Positions 24,396 to 33,224 of a stretch of DNA of 64,000 bases are shown here, in pieces. The translations under genes were made by a program, and so were the position numbers. The notes under the pieces were generated by a model. The model saw only the letters and a list, made by a program, of their open reading frames with translations, was not told the DNA's origin and did no database searches. The number at the start of each line of letters is the position of its first letter. The stretch's first letter is position 1. Source of the stretch: Kaistella carnis (lineage in GTDB: Bacteria > Bacteroidota > Bacteroidia > Flavobacteriales > Weeksellaceae); NCBI RefSeq assembly GCF_003860585.1, contig NZ_CP034159.1:1612001-1676000 (forward strand), written 5' to 3'.

Positions 24396-24429
24396 TCCGC
24401 CTCAATAATTTTTGTTGAGGCGGATTTTT
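24396..24429 (+). terminator. terminator after the BtuG-like gene
   Basis: TCCGCCTCAA (24396-24405) pairs perfectly with TTGAGGCGGA (24415-24424), followed by TTTTTC. Confidence 0.85.
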
Positions 24430-24501
24430 CTTAAACTTTTACACCTTAAAAAAGACCAAAAAGCACAGGTCTTAAAATTCTACATCTAAATTTAAAAAAA
24501 A

Positions 24502-25464
24502 ATGACAAAAAATTATCATTTATTACTGACTTTACTACCATCGATTCTACTCGCTCAATTCGATCCACCTGCAGGCCAAGCCGGATCTAAAGCGATTTTT
24601 AAAAATGATCCACTTTTTAAAAGTTGGGCAACAGAAGCGTCAGTAGTTAGAGGACCGCAAGATATTGCTGCAAGTACAGTGGTTTTAGCTTCGGTGGGAA
24701 CTGCAGTGAATGCTACCGGAATTGCCGATGGAAGCGGTATTGTAAGTTTGGGAGATGGTGGAACAGCGGTTTTAACTTTCGCTAAACCAATTACCAATGG
24801 TTCCGGAGCAGATTTCGCGGTCTTTGAGAACTCTTTTAATGATACTTTTTTGGAACTGGCTTTTGTGGAAGCGAGTTCAGATGGGATTAACTTTTTTAGA
24901 TTCCCTGCAACAAGTCTTACATCTACAGCAACTCAGGTGGGAACTTTTGGCGCTGTAGATGCAACAAAAATCAATAATCTGGCAGGAAAATACAAAGCAA
25001 ATTATGGAACCCCTTTCGACATTTCTGAACTTCCAGACCATTCGTTGCTGAATAAAGATAAGATCACCCATGTGAAAATTATTGATGTGGTGGGGACTAT
25101 TAATCCGCAATATGGAACCTTAGACAGTGTTGGAAATATTGTCAATGATCCCTATCCGACAAATTTTGCTTCCGGAGGTTTTGATCTCGATGCAGTGGGT
25201 GTTATCAATGAATTCACGGAGGTTTTAGGAACCGCAAACTTATCAAAATCTGATTTCCAGATTTATCCAAATCCGACCAGTGATTTTGTTCAAATTAAAT
25301 CAAGAGAAGAAATTAAAAAAATCAATGTTTATTCTATCACAGGACAAAAACTGATCGTTTCTGAAAATGAAAAAATTGACCTGAAAAATCTTCCTGCCGG
25401 AAATTATCTTTTAGAAATAATTACCGCTAAAGGAAAGATCACCCAGAAAATCATTAAAAAATAA
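24502..25464 (+). CDS. T9SS-secreted surface protein next to the B12 locus
   Basis: The 320-residue protein has a Sec signal (to about residue 19), a beta-sandwich-like region (about 20-235) containing GSGADFAVFENSFNDTFLEL and FVEASSDGINFFRFP, and a T9SS type A sorting domain at the end (FQIYPNPTSDFVQI, VYSITGQKL, LPAGNYLLEI). The central domain is a family of cell-surface proteins that I have no function for. It is secreted and attached to the cell surface by the type IX system. It follows the BtuG-like gene but is separated from it by a terminator, so joint expression depends on read-through. A role in capturing corrinoids outside the cell is only an inference from place. Confidence 0.75.
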   Translation: MTKNYHLLLTLLPSILLAQFDPPAGQAGSKAIFKNDPLFKSWATEASVVRGPQDIAASTVVLASVGTAVNATGIADGSGIVSLGDGGTAVLTFAKPITNGSGADFAVFENSFNDTFLELAFVEASSDGINFFRFPATSLTSTATQVGTFGAVDATKINNLAGKYKANYGTPFDISELPDHSLLNKDKITHVKIIDVVGTINPQYGTLDSVGNIVNDPYPTNFASGGFDLDAVGVINEFTEVLGTANLSKSDFQIYPNPTSDFVQIKSREEIKKINVYSITGQKLIVSENEKIDLKNLPAGNYLLEIITAKGKITQKIIKK

Positions 25465-25477
25465 CTTATAATAAACG

Positions 25478-25508
25478 AAAAAACGCTTTGAAAAAGGCGT
25501 TTTTTTTG
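25478..25508. terminator. bidirectional terminator
   Basis: AAAAAACGC with TTT, then AAAGGCGTTTTTTTT; works on both strands for the convergent T9SS and CCA-adding genes. Confidence 0.7.
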
Positions 25509-25532
25509 TTTCTATAAGGTAGGTACACACAA

Positions 25533-26963
25533 TTATACTGAGTCTGCAATTTCCAGTCCGAGTAATTTTGCTTCTTTAATGACAAATTCCCGGGCTTGGT
25601 CTTTGTCATTTCCAATTTCACCTTCCAGAATGGCTTCTTTTACTTTCTCCTTTAAAATCCCGATTTCCCGTCCGGGTTTTAAATTAAAGAGTTCCATGAT
25701 TTCTTCTCCAGAAATCGGCGGCTGAAAATTGCGAACCTGATCCTTTTCTTCTACTTCCTTAATTTTCAAAGCCACATATTCAAAATTCTTTTTGAACTTC
25801 GCTTGTTTTGAAGAATTCTTGGTGGTAATATCTGCCTTGTTTAAAATAAATAAATCTTCCAAATCTTCGCCCGCATCGAACAAAAGTCTTCGCAGTGCGG
25901 AATCAGAAGTCCCATCATCAATTAAGGCAATTGGTCTTGAAGACAATTTTACCAATTTCTGAACATATTTCATATCGGTTCCGAGGGGAAGCTTTAAACG
26001 ATAAAAAAGATTTTTTACCATTTTCGAACCTAAGAATTCATGTCCGTGGAAAGTCCAGCCTGTTCCTTCTACAAATTTTTTGGTTGGTGCTTTTCCTATA
26101 TCGTGGAGTAAGGCTGCCCAACGAAGCCAGAGATTATCGGTGTTTTCACAAATATTATCAACTACTTCTAAAGTATGCCAAAAATTGTCTTTATGGGTTT
26201 GTCCTTCTACTTCTTCAATTCCTTTCAAAGCCGTCAATTCCGGAATAACTAAATGTAAAATTCCCGTTTGTTCCATTAATTTTAAACCGACAGAAGGTTT
26301 TTCGGAAAGCATAATTTTATTGAATTCCACCATAATTCTTTCCATAGAAACGATTTTGATTCGCTCTACTTCTTTCTTGATGGCTTTCAGGGAATTTTCT
26401 TCAATCTTAAAATTTAAAGTTGACGCAAAACGAATCGCCCGCATCATTCGCAGAGGATCATCGGAATACGTCTGGCTCGGTTCTAATGGCGTGCGGAGAA
26501 TTCTTTTTTTGATATCGTGAATTCCATCAAAGGGATCGATTAAATCGCCGAAATTTTCTTTATTTAAAGAAATCGCTAAAGCATTGATGGTAAAATCCCG
26601 ACGTTTTTGGTCGTCTTCTAATGTTCCAATTTCTACGGACGGTTTTCGGGAATCTTCAGCATAACTTTCTTTTCTGGCTCCCACAAATTCTAAATCTAAA
26701 CCATCAAATTTGAACATCGCTGTTCCATAATTTTTGAAAACAGAAACTTTCAGTGTCGGATTAATTTCTTTTGAAACGGCTTTTGCCAAATCGATTCCAT
26801 TGCCTTCCGTTACAAAATCAATATCGGTTGGCGCTTTTCTCTTCATCAATAAATCCCGAACGTAACCTCCAACAATAAAAACCGTTTGATTATTTTTCTC
26901 AGCAACTTCTGAAATAAGTTTAAAGAGTTTTAGATTTTTATTTTGGGCAAGATTGATGTTCAT
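25533..26963 (-). CDS. cca: CCA-adding enzyme / tRNA nucleotidyltransferase with HD domain
   Basis: The 476-residue protein has a class II nucleotidyltransferase head: FIVGGYVRDLL (about 30-40), the catalytic acidic DIDFV (about 48-52), RRDFTINALA, and the RMMRAIRFA motif of the tRNA-binding neck. An HD domain follows (LLHDIGKAP, about 275-283). It adds or repairs the 3' CCA of tRNAs; the tRNA-Met gene in this window lacks an encoded CCA and needs it. A poly(A) polymerase role cannot be excluded. I start it at the ATG 26963, because a -7 box at 26986-26993 lies inside the longer frame that reaches 27008. Confidence 0.92.
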   Translation of the reverse strand: MNINLAQNKNLKLFKLISEVAEKNNQTVFIVGGYVRDLLMKRKAPTDIDFVTEGNGIDLAKAVSKEINPTLKVSVFKNYGTAMFKFDGLDLEFVGARKESYAEDSRKPSVEIGTLEDDQKRRDFTINALAISLNKENFGDLIDPFDGIHDIKKRILRTPLEPSQTYSDDPLRMMRAIRFASTLNFKIEENSLKAIKKEVERIKIVSMERIMVEFNKIMLSEKPSVGLKLMEQTGILHLVIPELTALKGIEEVEGQTHKDNFWHTLEVVDNICENTDNLWLRWAALLHDIGKAPTKKFVEGTGWTFHGHEFLGSKMVKNLFYRLKLPLGTDMKYVQKLVKLSSRPIALIDDGTSDSALRRLLFDAGEDLEDLFILNKADITTKNSSKQAKFKKNFEYVALKIKEVEEKDQVRNFQPPISGEEIMELFNLKPGREIGILKEKVKEAILEGEIGNDKDQAREFVIKEAKLLGLEIADSV

Positions 26964-26985
26964 AACTATTCTTCGACAATTTCTG

Positions 26986-26993
26986 CAAAGATA
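26986..26993 (-). promoter_or_regulatory. -7 box of cca
   Basis: TATCTTTG on the minus strand, 23 bases before the ATG at 26963; it fixes the shorter start. Confidence 0.6.
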
Positions 26994-27050
26994 AAGTTTC
27001 TCACGCAATGATTGGGGAAGAACGGGTCAAAAACACTCCTCAAAGGGCAC

Positions 27051-27081
27051 AAAAAAAAAACATATTGAATATGAGTTTTTT
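27051..27081 (-). terminator. terminator of the small protein gene at 27.2 kb
   Basis: CATA-N5-TATG core flanked by A and T runs (A10 on one side, T6 on the other), directly downstream of the stop at 27092. Confidence 0.5.
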
Positions 27082-27091
27082 GTAAGCATAG

Positions 27092-27340
27092 TTAATCGAC
27101 TTGTGGAGCACCCAACAACCAGTCATCAATTTCCTCCTCCAAATATTCTGTCTGTAATTTAATAGCTTCTAAAAAGTCATCCGGAATTGTGGAAGTATCT
27201 GTATTTTCTAAATCCCATAATTCATTGCTCATCAATTCATATTCTGAGTACACCCGTTTGAACCGGGGACTGCTTTTCTCTAACTTTTCAATTTTATCCT
27301 GCTGAGGTTTGAATTTTCTGTAAGGTCGATTAATACTCAT
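27092..27340 (-). CDS. small acidic protein of unknown function
   Basis: I do not recognise this 82-residue protein. It has a basic start (MSINRPYRKFKPQQDKIEK), then an acidic helical remainder with no cysteines, no signal peptide and no membrane segment (ENTDTSTIPDDFLEAIK, then EYLEEEIDDWLLG). It has its own terminator and no overlapping neighbour, and the codon use looks like that of the surroundings, so it is probably a real cytoplasmic protein. Confidence 0.6.
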   Translation of the reverse strand: MSINRPYRKFKPQQDKIEKLEKSSPRFKRVYSEYELMSNELWDLENTDTSTIPDDFLEAIKLQTEYLEEEIDDWLLGAPQVD

Positions 27341-27535
27341 TTTTATTGTGTTATTAGTTTTTTAACGGATAATATAAATCTGTTCCGGTTTTTAAGATGA
27401 AATTTCACTACAATATCTTCTAAAGTATGAAAAATAATATCTCTTACTTGCTCTGTTTCAAAAATTAAATTTAGACAATTAATTCACACAAAAAAATATT
27501 TTAACAAGTTTTTCTGATTGTTTAACATATAATTT

Positions 27536-27543
27536 TAAATTTG
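27536..27543 (+). promoter_or_regulatory. -7 box of the GtrA-like gene
   Basis: TAAATTTG, 12 bases before the ATG at 27555. Confidence 0.5.
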
Positions 27544-27554
27544 CATGTATAGAG

Positions 27555-28013
27555 ATGAAGGAATTTATATTTAAACAAAAACAGATCTTATTATTCGTAA
27601 TCGCCGGTGCACTAAGCGCCGTAGTCGAAATTGGATCTTTTAAAATGCTCAGCGTTTATTTGCCGACCATTTTGTCGCAGGAAAACAACTTTCACGGGAT
27701 TCATTTCCCACTAAGCAACATATTATCAACAAGTTGTGGAATAATCACCAATTACTTTCTGAGTATTTGGTTTGTTTTTGAGCGTGGCAAACACTCTAAG
27801 CGTCGAGAGTTTGTTTACTTTATGGTCGTCTCCTTTTTCTCTACAATTTTGAGTTTAAGCTTTTTCCAAATATTTTTCAGATTTGTATTTAAAGAACATT
27901 TTGATGTGGGCTTCTTTGTTTTCAGTCAAGAAATGCTAAGTAAAATTGCCGCGATTCTGGTGGTGTCAATTCTTAACTATTCCGTTAAGAAAAAAATTAT
28001 TTTTAATGGATAA
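27555..28013 (+). CDS. GtrA-like membrane protein
   Basis: The 152-residue protein has four membrane segments (about 10-32, 50-75, 83-105, 120-145), with FVIAGALSAVVEIGSF at the start and NYFLSIWFVFERGK after the second segment, the pattern of the GtrA family. GtrA-like proteins are thought to move or flip polyprenyl-linked sugars for surface polysaccharides. No glycosyltransferase is adjacent; the nearest cluster is 20 kb away. It is 46 bases from the acyltransferase gene in the same direction. Confidence 0.8.
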   Translation: MKEFIFKQKQILLFVIAGALSAVVEIGSFKMLSVYLPTILSQENNFHGIHFPLSNILSTSCGIITNYFLSIWFVFERGKHSKRREFVYFMVVSFFSTILSLSFFQIFFRFVFKEHFDVGFFVFSQEMLSKIAAILVVSILNYSVKKKIIFNG

Positions 28014-28058
28014 TTTCTTCAGGATATTATTCGTGATCTTTAAAAAGTAAAAAATCAA

Positions 28059-28784
28059 ATGAAAAAAGTTTTAAATTATATCTGGCGCGGTTGGATGATT
28101 CTATTGGGAGCTGTTTTAACCATTGTTTTTGGAATACCGGTTCTTTTATTTTCAATCAGAAAAAATCATTATCCGATCGCCTATCAATTTATACGCTTTT
28201 GGTGTTTTGGAATGTTTTATGGCATGGGCTTTCGCTATGAGCTTAAAAAACTCACCGAAAAAAAGATCGATAAATCACAGCAATACGTGTTCATTTCAAA
28301 TCATACTTCTATAATGGATGTGATGTTGCCTTGTATCTTAATGCCGCATCACCCGCTGTGTTATGTCGGTAAAAAGGAATTGGTTAAAATCCCTATTTTC
28401 GGCATTATTTATAAAAGGATCTGCGTCATGGTGGACCGCAGTTCGGCAAAGAGTCGGGCTGATGTTTACCGCAGATGTGCAGAAAGAATGGAAGAAGGCC
28501 AGAGTATCGTTATCTTTCCGGAAGGAGGCGTGCCTGATGATACGTCCGTTATTTTAGACGATTTTAAAGATGGTGCTTTTACTTTGGCTTGTAAACACCA
28601 TTCACCGCTCGTTATCTACACATTTGTTGGTTTAAAAGAGATGTTTCCTTTTGATGCCTCGAAAGGTTATCCTGGGAAAGTAAAAGTTTATTTCATCGAT
28701 ATCATGGAGCCCGACTGCAAGGTCGATATCCTGAAAATGGAGGCGCGCGAAAAAATTAAAAATGTTTTGCAAAATCCGGTGTGA
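28059..28784 (+). CDS. PlsC-like 1-acyl-sn-glycerol-3-phosphate acyltransferase
   Basis: The 241-residue protein has an N-terminal membrane anchor (about 10-30) and an acyltransferase domain: block I NHTSIMDVMLP (H-x4-D, about 87-97), the RICVMVDRSSAKSR block II region, and block III VIFPEGGVPDD (about 154-164). It should transfer an acyl chain to lysophosphatidate in phospholipid synthesis; a related lysolipid acceptor is possible. Its end overlaps the long frame of the next gene, but that gene really starts 41 bases later. Confidence 0.88.
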   Translation: MKKVLNYIWRGWMILLGAVLTIVFGIPVLLFSIRKNHYPIAYQFIRFWCFGMFYGMGFRYELKKLTEKKIDKSQQYVFISNHTSIMDVMLPCILMPHHPLCYVGKKELVKIPIFGIIYKRICVMVDRSSAKSRADVYRRCAERMEEGQSIVIFPEGGVPDDTSVILDDFKDGAFTLACKHHSPLVIYTFVGLKEMFPFDASKGYPGKVKVYFIDIMEPDCKVDILKMEAREKIKNVLQNPV

Positions 28785-28798
28785 GCAAATTAAATAGT

Positions 28799-28806
28799 TA
28801 TATTTG
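28799..28806 (+). promoter_or_regulatory. -7 box of the MFS sugar transporter gene
   Basis: TATATTTG, 19 bases before the ATG at 28826; it lies inside the longer reading frame and so fixes the start. Confidence 0.55.
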
Positions 28807-28825
28807 TTTCTATAATAAATTAACT

Positions 28826-30274
28826 ATGTCAACAAATTATTCTAAGCAAACCAATTGGGGACAGTTCGTACCATTGGTTACTGTTTTTTTCTTTTGGGGT
28901 TTCGTTGCAGCAAGTAACGATATTTTGATCCCCGTATTTAAAAAAGCCTTTAATTTAACCCAAGGACAGAGTCAGCTGGTTTCGGTTGCATTTTATGTTG
29001 CCTACACGGTTGGTTCTTTAATTTATATGTTTATTTCGAAAGCGATAAAACAGGATGTTGTCAATAGAATTGGGTATAAGAACGGACTTATAGTAGGACT
29101 TTTAATATCGGCTTCTGGAACTCTTTTATTTTATCCGGCGGCTAATATGGGATCATTTCCTTTAATGATTTCCGGTCTTTTTATTTTAGGTCTGGGTTTT
29201 TCATTACAGCAAATTGTAGCAAATCCATTGGCTATTGAAGTTGGGCCTACCGAAACAGGATCTCAACGACTCACCATGGCGGGCGGAATTAATAATCTGG
29301 GAACTACCATTGGTCCGTTGATCGTCGCGTTTGCCATCTTTGGTTCTGCAACTGCGTCAAACACGGAAGCCAGTATAGAATCTGTGAAAATCCCTTATAT
29401 GGTTTTAGGAGGCGCTTTTATATTAGTTGCTATTTTATTAAAATTCTCCTCACTGCCACAAATTACCCCAACAATTGCAGAAGATACACAAGATTTTGTA
29501 ACAGGAGAACACCGCGATTCTGCGCTGAAATATCCGCAGTTGGTTTTAGGAATGATTGCTATTTTTGTTTACGTTGGTGTTGAAGTATCTACCGCAAGTA
29601 ATTTGCCGGCTTATATGGAAAATTCTCTCGGTTTTTCAACCAAAGATATCGCTCCGTATGTTTCATTATATTGGGCGTCACTAATGATCGGTCGATGGAC
29701 AGGCGCCGTAGAAGCATTCGATATCACGGCAGGTGCAAAAAAAATCTTAAGATTTATAGCTCCTTATTTGGCATTCGGCGTTTTTCTTCTGGTAAATGCA
29801 ATTGCACAACACGATTTATCGCACTTCTACATCTATGGACTTGTAATTTTGGTAATGATCGCCTGTGATATTGCAAGTAAAGGAAATCCGGCCAGAATGT
29901 TACTTATCTTCTCCGTCATGGGAATTTTAGCTTTAGTTATCGGAATGATGACCACAGGAATGCTCTCCGTTTACGCCTTTACCAGTGTAGGGTTATTCTG
30001 TTCTACGCTTTGGCCATGTATCTTTGCACTCGCCATTAATGGTTTAGGAAAACATACCAATCAAGGTTCCGGTTTTTTAATTATGATGATTATGGGAGGC
30101 GGTATCGTTTCCTGGCTTCAAGGGATGCTTGCTGATTACACCAATATTCATATCAGTTACATCGTGGGTGTGATCTGTTTCGCATATCTTGCATTTTATG
30201 CAGTTACTGTGACCAAAATCTTGAAAAATCAGGGAATTAGTTTAGATCAAATTAAAAATGAAGGCGGAAATTAA
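28826..30274 (+). CDS. MFS sugar transporter (FucP/GluP type)
   Basis: The 482-residue protein has 12 membrane segments and the features of the fucose/glucose-galactose:proton symporter branch: FFFWGFVAASNDILIPVF at the first segment, LGFSLQQIVANPLAIEVGP (segment 5) and the GGINNLGTTIGPL segment. It brings a hexose across the inner membrane. The exact sugar cannot be told. I start it at the ATG after the -7 box. Its end overlaps the DUF3810 gene by 17 bases, so the two are probably one transcript. Confidence 0.88.
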   Translation: MSTNYSKQTNWGQFVPLVTVFFFWGFVAASNDILIPVFKKAFNLTQGQSQLVSVAFYVAYTVGSLIYMFISKAIKQDVVNRIGYKNGLIVGLLISASGTLLFYPAANMGSFPLMISGLFILGLGFSLQQIVANPLAIEVGPTETGSQRLTMAGGINNLGTTIGPLIVAFAIFGSATASNTEASIESVKIPYMVLGGAFILVAILLKFSSLPQITPTIAEDTQDFVTGEHRDSALKYPQLVLGMIAIFVYVGVEVSTASNLPAYMENSLGFSTKDIAPYVSLYWASLMIGRWTGAVEAFDITAGAKKILRFIAPYLAFGVFLLVNAIAQHDLSHFYIYGLVILVMIACDIASKGNPARMLLIFSVMGILALVIGMMTTGMLSVYAFTSVGLFCSTLWPCIFALAINGLGKHTNQGSGFLIMMIMGGGIVSWLQGMLADYTNIHISYIVGVICFAYLAFYAVTVTKILKNQGISLDQIKNEGGN

Positions 30275-31334
30275 AAGATATCCGATTTACAGAAAAAAAA
30301 GATTTTGGGCGGGTATATTACTTGCCCAATTTCTTTTATTCTACGTGGCTTCTAGAATCGATTTTGCTATTGCATTTTTTGAAATGTTTTTTGAACTTCA
30401 AAAGAAGTGGCATCAACAATTATTTGCCTCGTTTCCTTTCTCTGTGGGAGATGTATTTTATATTTTAGTGATTAGTTTTCTAATTTACCTGGTCATTCAA
30501 TCGATAAAAAAGAAGGAAAGAAATCGGCAATGGATTAAAAGTTTAATGTTATTAAACATATTATATTTAACCTATCAGGTATTTTGGGGAATGCTCTATT
30601 TTCAGAAGCCTTTGAGGGATCAACTTCCTGAAAAAGAAATTGAAATATCTCAAATGAAAACTCTAACGTTAAAATATCTCAACAGCTGCAAAGAAAGCAG
30701 ACTTTTAGTGAGGGAAGACGTGAACGGAGTTTTCGACATTAATAATCTCGATGCAATAAAGAAAGAGATCTTACAAAAACAAAATAAACTACCCAGTTTC
30801 CTCAATGCTAAAAGAAGTCCGGAAATTAACTGCATGAAGCCAAGCCTTTTTAAAGGAATAATGAGTTACACCGGTATTTTGGGTTATTACAATCCATTCA
30901 CTGCAGAAGCGCAATACAACGCAGATCTGCCGGCTACCTACATTCCCTTTACCTTATCTCATGAAAGTGCACATCAGCTCGGTTATGCACGGGAGCAGGA
31001 AGCAAACTTTATTGGCTATTTGGTAGGTAAAGATTCCAAAAATGCAGATCTTAAATACAGCACGCAGTATTTTGTCTTAAAATCCCTGCTGAGCAGTTTA
31101 TCAGAAACCGACGCCGATTTTGTAAAAGATGTTTTATTAAACTTTTCTGCCGGAATGCAGAGAGACCGAAAGGCCGAAAAAGATTTTGTGAAAAAACACG
31201 AAGGTCTGCTGGAAGTGTTCTTTGGGTACACCAACGATCTTTTTTTGAAAAGCAATCAACAGGAAGGAAGCATCACGTATTCCTACTTTATTGATTTGCT
31301 GTTGAGATACGAATCAACACCTCATTTAAAATAA
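30258..31334 (+). CDS. DUF3810 membrane protein with HExxH-type metallopeptidase motif
   Basis: The 358-residue protein has three membrane segments in the first 120 residues (about 15-33, 62-80, 92-112) and a large extracytoplasmic domain. That domain holds H-E-S-A-H in LSHESAHQLGYAREQEANFI (about 232-251), with the second glutamate of REQEAN as the likely third zinc ligand, the pattern of gluzincin-type peptidases. DUF3810 proteins are common in Bacteroidetes; their substrates are not known to me. It overlaps the sugar transporter by 17 bases. Confidence 0.8.
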   Translation: MKAEIKRYPIYRKKRFWAGILLAQFLLFYVASRIDFAIAFFEMFFELQKKWHQQLFASFPFSVGDVFYILVISFLIYLVIQSIKKKERNRQWIKSLMLLNILYLTYQVFWGMLYFQKPLRDQLPEKEIEISQMKTLTLKYLNSCKESRLLVREDVNGVFDINNLDAIKKEILQKQNKLPSFLNAKRSPEINCMKPSLFKGIMSYTGILGYYNPFTAEAQYNADLPATYIPFTLSHESAHQLGYAREQEANFIGYLVGKDSKNADLKYSTQYFVLKSLLSSLSETDADFVKDVLLNFSAGMQRDRKAEKDFVKKHEGLLEVFFGYTNDLFLKSNQQEGSITYSYFIDLLLRYESTPHLK

Positions 31335-31338
31335 AAAA

Positions 31339-31364
31339 AGAATCGAATCTTACGATACGATTCT
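31339..31364 (+). terminator. hairpin after the DUF3810 gene
   Basis: AGAATCG (31339-31345) pairs with CGATTCT (31358-31364); the T tract is poor. The rest of 31365-31733 holds no gene that I can support; a 10-codon ATG frame at about 31377 was considered and rejected. Confidence 0.4.
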
Positions 31365-31733
31365 AAAAACACAAATGATGAAAAAAAATTTATTGCTTCA
31401 GCAATGACGAATGCCATTATTAAAGCGTTGTAAAAGTAAGCTTAAATTTTTAGATAGCAAACTTTTTATTCTAAATATTTGTTAAAATTATAGGTCTCCC
31501 CACAGATTTACGACTTTATCTATAAAACCTGCTAACCTTTACAATTTTTTTAATATTTGACATTAAATTAATATTATTTATTAAATTTTTACTGTGTGAA
31601 TTTTCCTTAGAAAAAAATTCTCAGTATGGAATAGGCTCATAATCAAATGTTAAGACTTTTTCAATTCCCCAAAAAGTGAATGAACATCGAATATTTTATA
31701 GAACATGAGGAAAACCTTAAAATTTAAGCATAA

Positions 31734-31760
31734 AAAAACCCAACATGATGTCGGGTTTTT
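31734..31760 (-). terminator. terminator of tRNA-Met
   Basis: AAACCCAACAT (31736-31746) and ATGTCGGGTTT form a near-perfect stem; on the minus strand T7 follows. Confidence 0.7.
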
Positions 31761-31762
31761 TG

Positions 31763-31836
31763 TAGCGAAGACGGGAATTGAACCCGTGACCTCAGGGTTA
31801 TGAATCCTGCGCTCTAACCAACTGAGCTACCTCGCC
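31763..31836 (-). tRNA. tRNA-Met (anticodon CAT)
   Basis: Minus-strand 74-base cloverleaf: acceptor GGCGAGG/CTTCGCT with two G-U pairs, TA at 8-9, D arm GCTC/GAGC with loop AGTTGGTTA, anticodon loop TTCATAA, T arm ACGGG-TTCAATT-CCCGT, and discriminator A. No CCA is encoded. The last anticodon-stem pair is A-C (31-39), which is odd but leaves a 4-pair stem. Features of initiator tRNA (three G-C pairs in the anticodon stem, mismatch 1-72) are not seen, so it is the elongator, or a tRNA-Ile2 if C34 is lysidinylated. Confidence 0.93.
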
Positions 31837-31848
31837 GCTAAAGTGGTG

Positions 31849-31856
31849 CAAATATA
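31849..31856 (-). promoter_or_regulatory. -7 box of tRNA-Met
   Basis: TATATTTG on the minus strand, 13 bases before the tRNA 5' end. Confidence 0.5.
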
Positions 31857-31882
31857 AAAATATTTTGTGAGGTAGCAAAAGA

Positions 31883-33166
31883 TTAATTTAATTTTAAGTA
31901 AGAAATTACATCTGCTGCATGATCAGGCTTTGCAATAATTTTATTGTTGCTGTCTAAAACAAAGTATGTGGGAGTAGCACGCACGTTATATGTTTCTGAA
32001 AATGAACTGTACCACCCTTTCAATTCAGTATCATTGATCCACGGTAACATCTTGACTTTGTTGTCATAAGCAGCTTTGTCACTGTCTAAAGAGAAAGCAA
32101 TAACCTCTCCTTTCATTGCTTTAATGGAACTGTATTTCTCTATGATTTTCGGCAAATCGGTTTCACAATGTGAACAGGTTGAAGCCCAGAAAATAATAAT
32201 TTTTTTATCTGCTTTTACGTCATAAATTGATTTTGCCGTGGTATTTGTGGCTTTATTAAATACATAATTTGGAAAAACAGCACCAATTTCGGTATTCAAG
32301 TTGGTCGCAATCGTTTTAGACAAGCGGTCATTAATCGTGCATTTCAAGCTTTTGGCTTCTGCCAGATATTTATCTTTTAATTCCTGCATTCCGTACGTAT
32401 CAAAAATTTCAATCAATTCAGAAAGTATTGTTTGTCCGCGGGGAGTTTCTACATTCACAGCTGCCAATAACTTATCCACATCAGCTGACAAACTCGTACT
32501 TGGACCAACATTAAGATAAGATACCAAAACAGGTCTTAGAAGTGATGAGGTCTCCAGCATGTCCGTCGATTTATTTAAAAAATCGATGATTTCTGTGTGA
32601 GTAATCGCAGGTTTGTCGGCACTCTTTTCGAGAAATTTACTATAATTGGAATTGTAGAATTTAATAAAAGGGAATTTGCTAATATCCCCAATCGGTTTTG
32701 AAAGCCGCGAAATTTCGGTATCCAGAGCGCCGCCAAATCCAGCGGTTCCTTTATAATATTCTTTAATTTGATAAAGTGCGGGTAAAATGACCTCTTTCTT
32801 CTGCTGAATATCCTGAATCTGATTCATTGTAAAATTGGCCTCATCAAGATAATCAATGTTTACGATCTTATTTTTATCTGTATCAAATTTTAACTGAACA
32901 TCTTTGTTTTCTGAGATAAAATTAATTGAGGCATTCACTTCCGGAAAATACAGCTTCAACATTCCAGTATAAGGCTTGGCTACATCAAACTGCCATGAAT
33001 TGCCTTTCTTCATTTCTTTGCTGTTTAAAACATCCTTGGAGCCGTTCAGGGTGTACAGATAAACTTCTTTAGGGGTGAAAGACGCAGGAGCATCGATTTT
33101 AATCTTAAACTGTGCATGATAGGAATTGACTAACAATACCGTTGCAAAAAGGGCTATTTTTTTCAT
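31883..33166 (-). CDS. TlpA-like thioredoxin-fold secreted protein
   Basis: The 427-residue protein has a Sec signal (to about 18), a DUF4369-like beta domain and helical region of unknown role (about 20-300), and a C-terminal thioredoxin fold. The active site is FWASTCSHCETDLP (C-S-H-C, about residue 331), with the cis-proline in NVRATPTYFVLD. It is a periplasmic or surface-side thiol-disulfide protein of the TlpA/ResA/AhpC-TSA type common in Bacteroidetes. Its redox partner is unknown. Confidence 0.85.
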   Translation of the reverse strand: MKKIALFATVLLVNSYHAQFKIKIDAPASFTPKEVYLYTLNGSKDVLNSKEMKKGNSWQFDVAKPYTGMLKLYFPEVNASINFISENKDVQLKFDTDKNKIVNIDYLDEANFTMNQIQDIQQKKEVILPALYQIKEYYKGTAGFGGALDTEISRLSKPIGDISKFPFIKFYNSNYSKFLEKSADKPAITHTEIIDFLNKSTDMLETSSLLRPVLVSYLNVGPSTSLSADVDKLLAAVNVETPRGQTILSELIEIFDTYGMQELKDKYLAEAKSLKCTINDRLSKTIATNLNTEIGAVFPNYVFNKATNTTAKSIYDVKADKKIIIFWASTCSHCETDLPKIIEKYSSIKAMKGEVIAFSLDSDKAAYDNKVKMLPWINDTELKGWYSSFSETYNVRATPTYFVLDSNNKIIAKPDHAADVISYLKLN

Positions 33167-33177
33167 AATGTAAATAT

Positions 33178-33207
33178 AAAAAAACTCACCGAGTTTCGAT
33201 GAGTTTT
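33178..33207 (-). terminator. terminator between the 74-residue protein and the TlpA-like gene
   Basis: AAAACTCA (33181-33188) and TGAGTTTT (33200-33207); T-rich on the minus strand. Confidence 0.75.
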
Positions 33208-33224
33208 GTATTATTAAAAATTTT

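Noticed and set aside
31377..31409. Short leader-like frame of about 10 codons followed by a small hairpin, as an attenuator peptide
   Set aside because: No downstream gene on the plus strand that it could control, and no run of regulatory codons.
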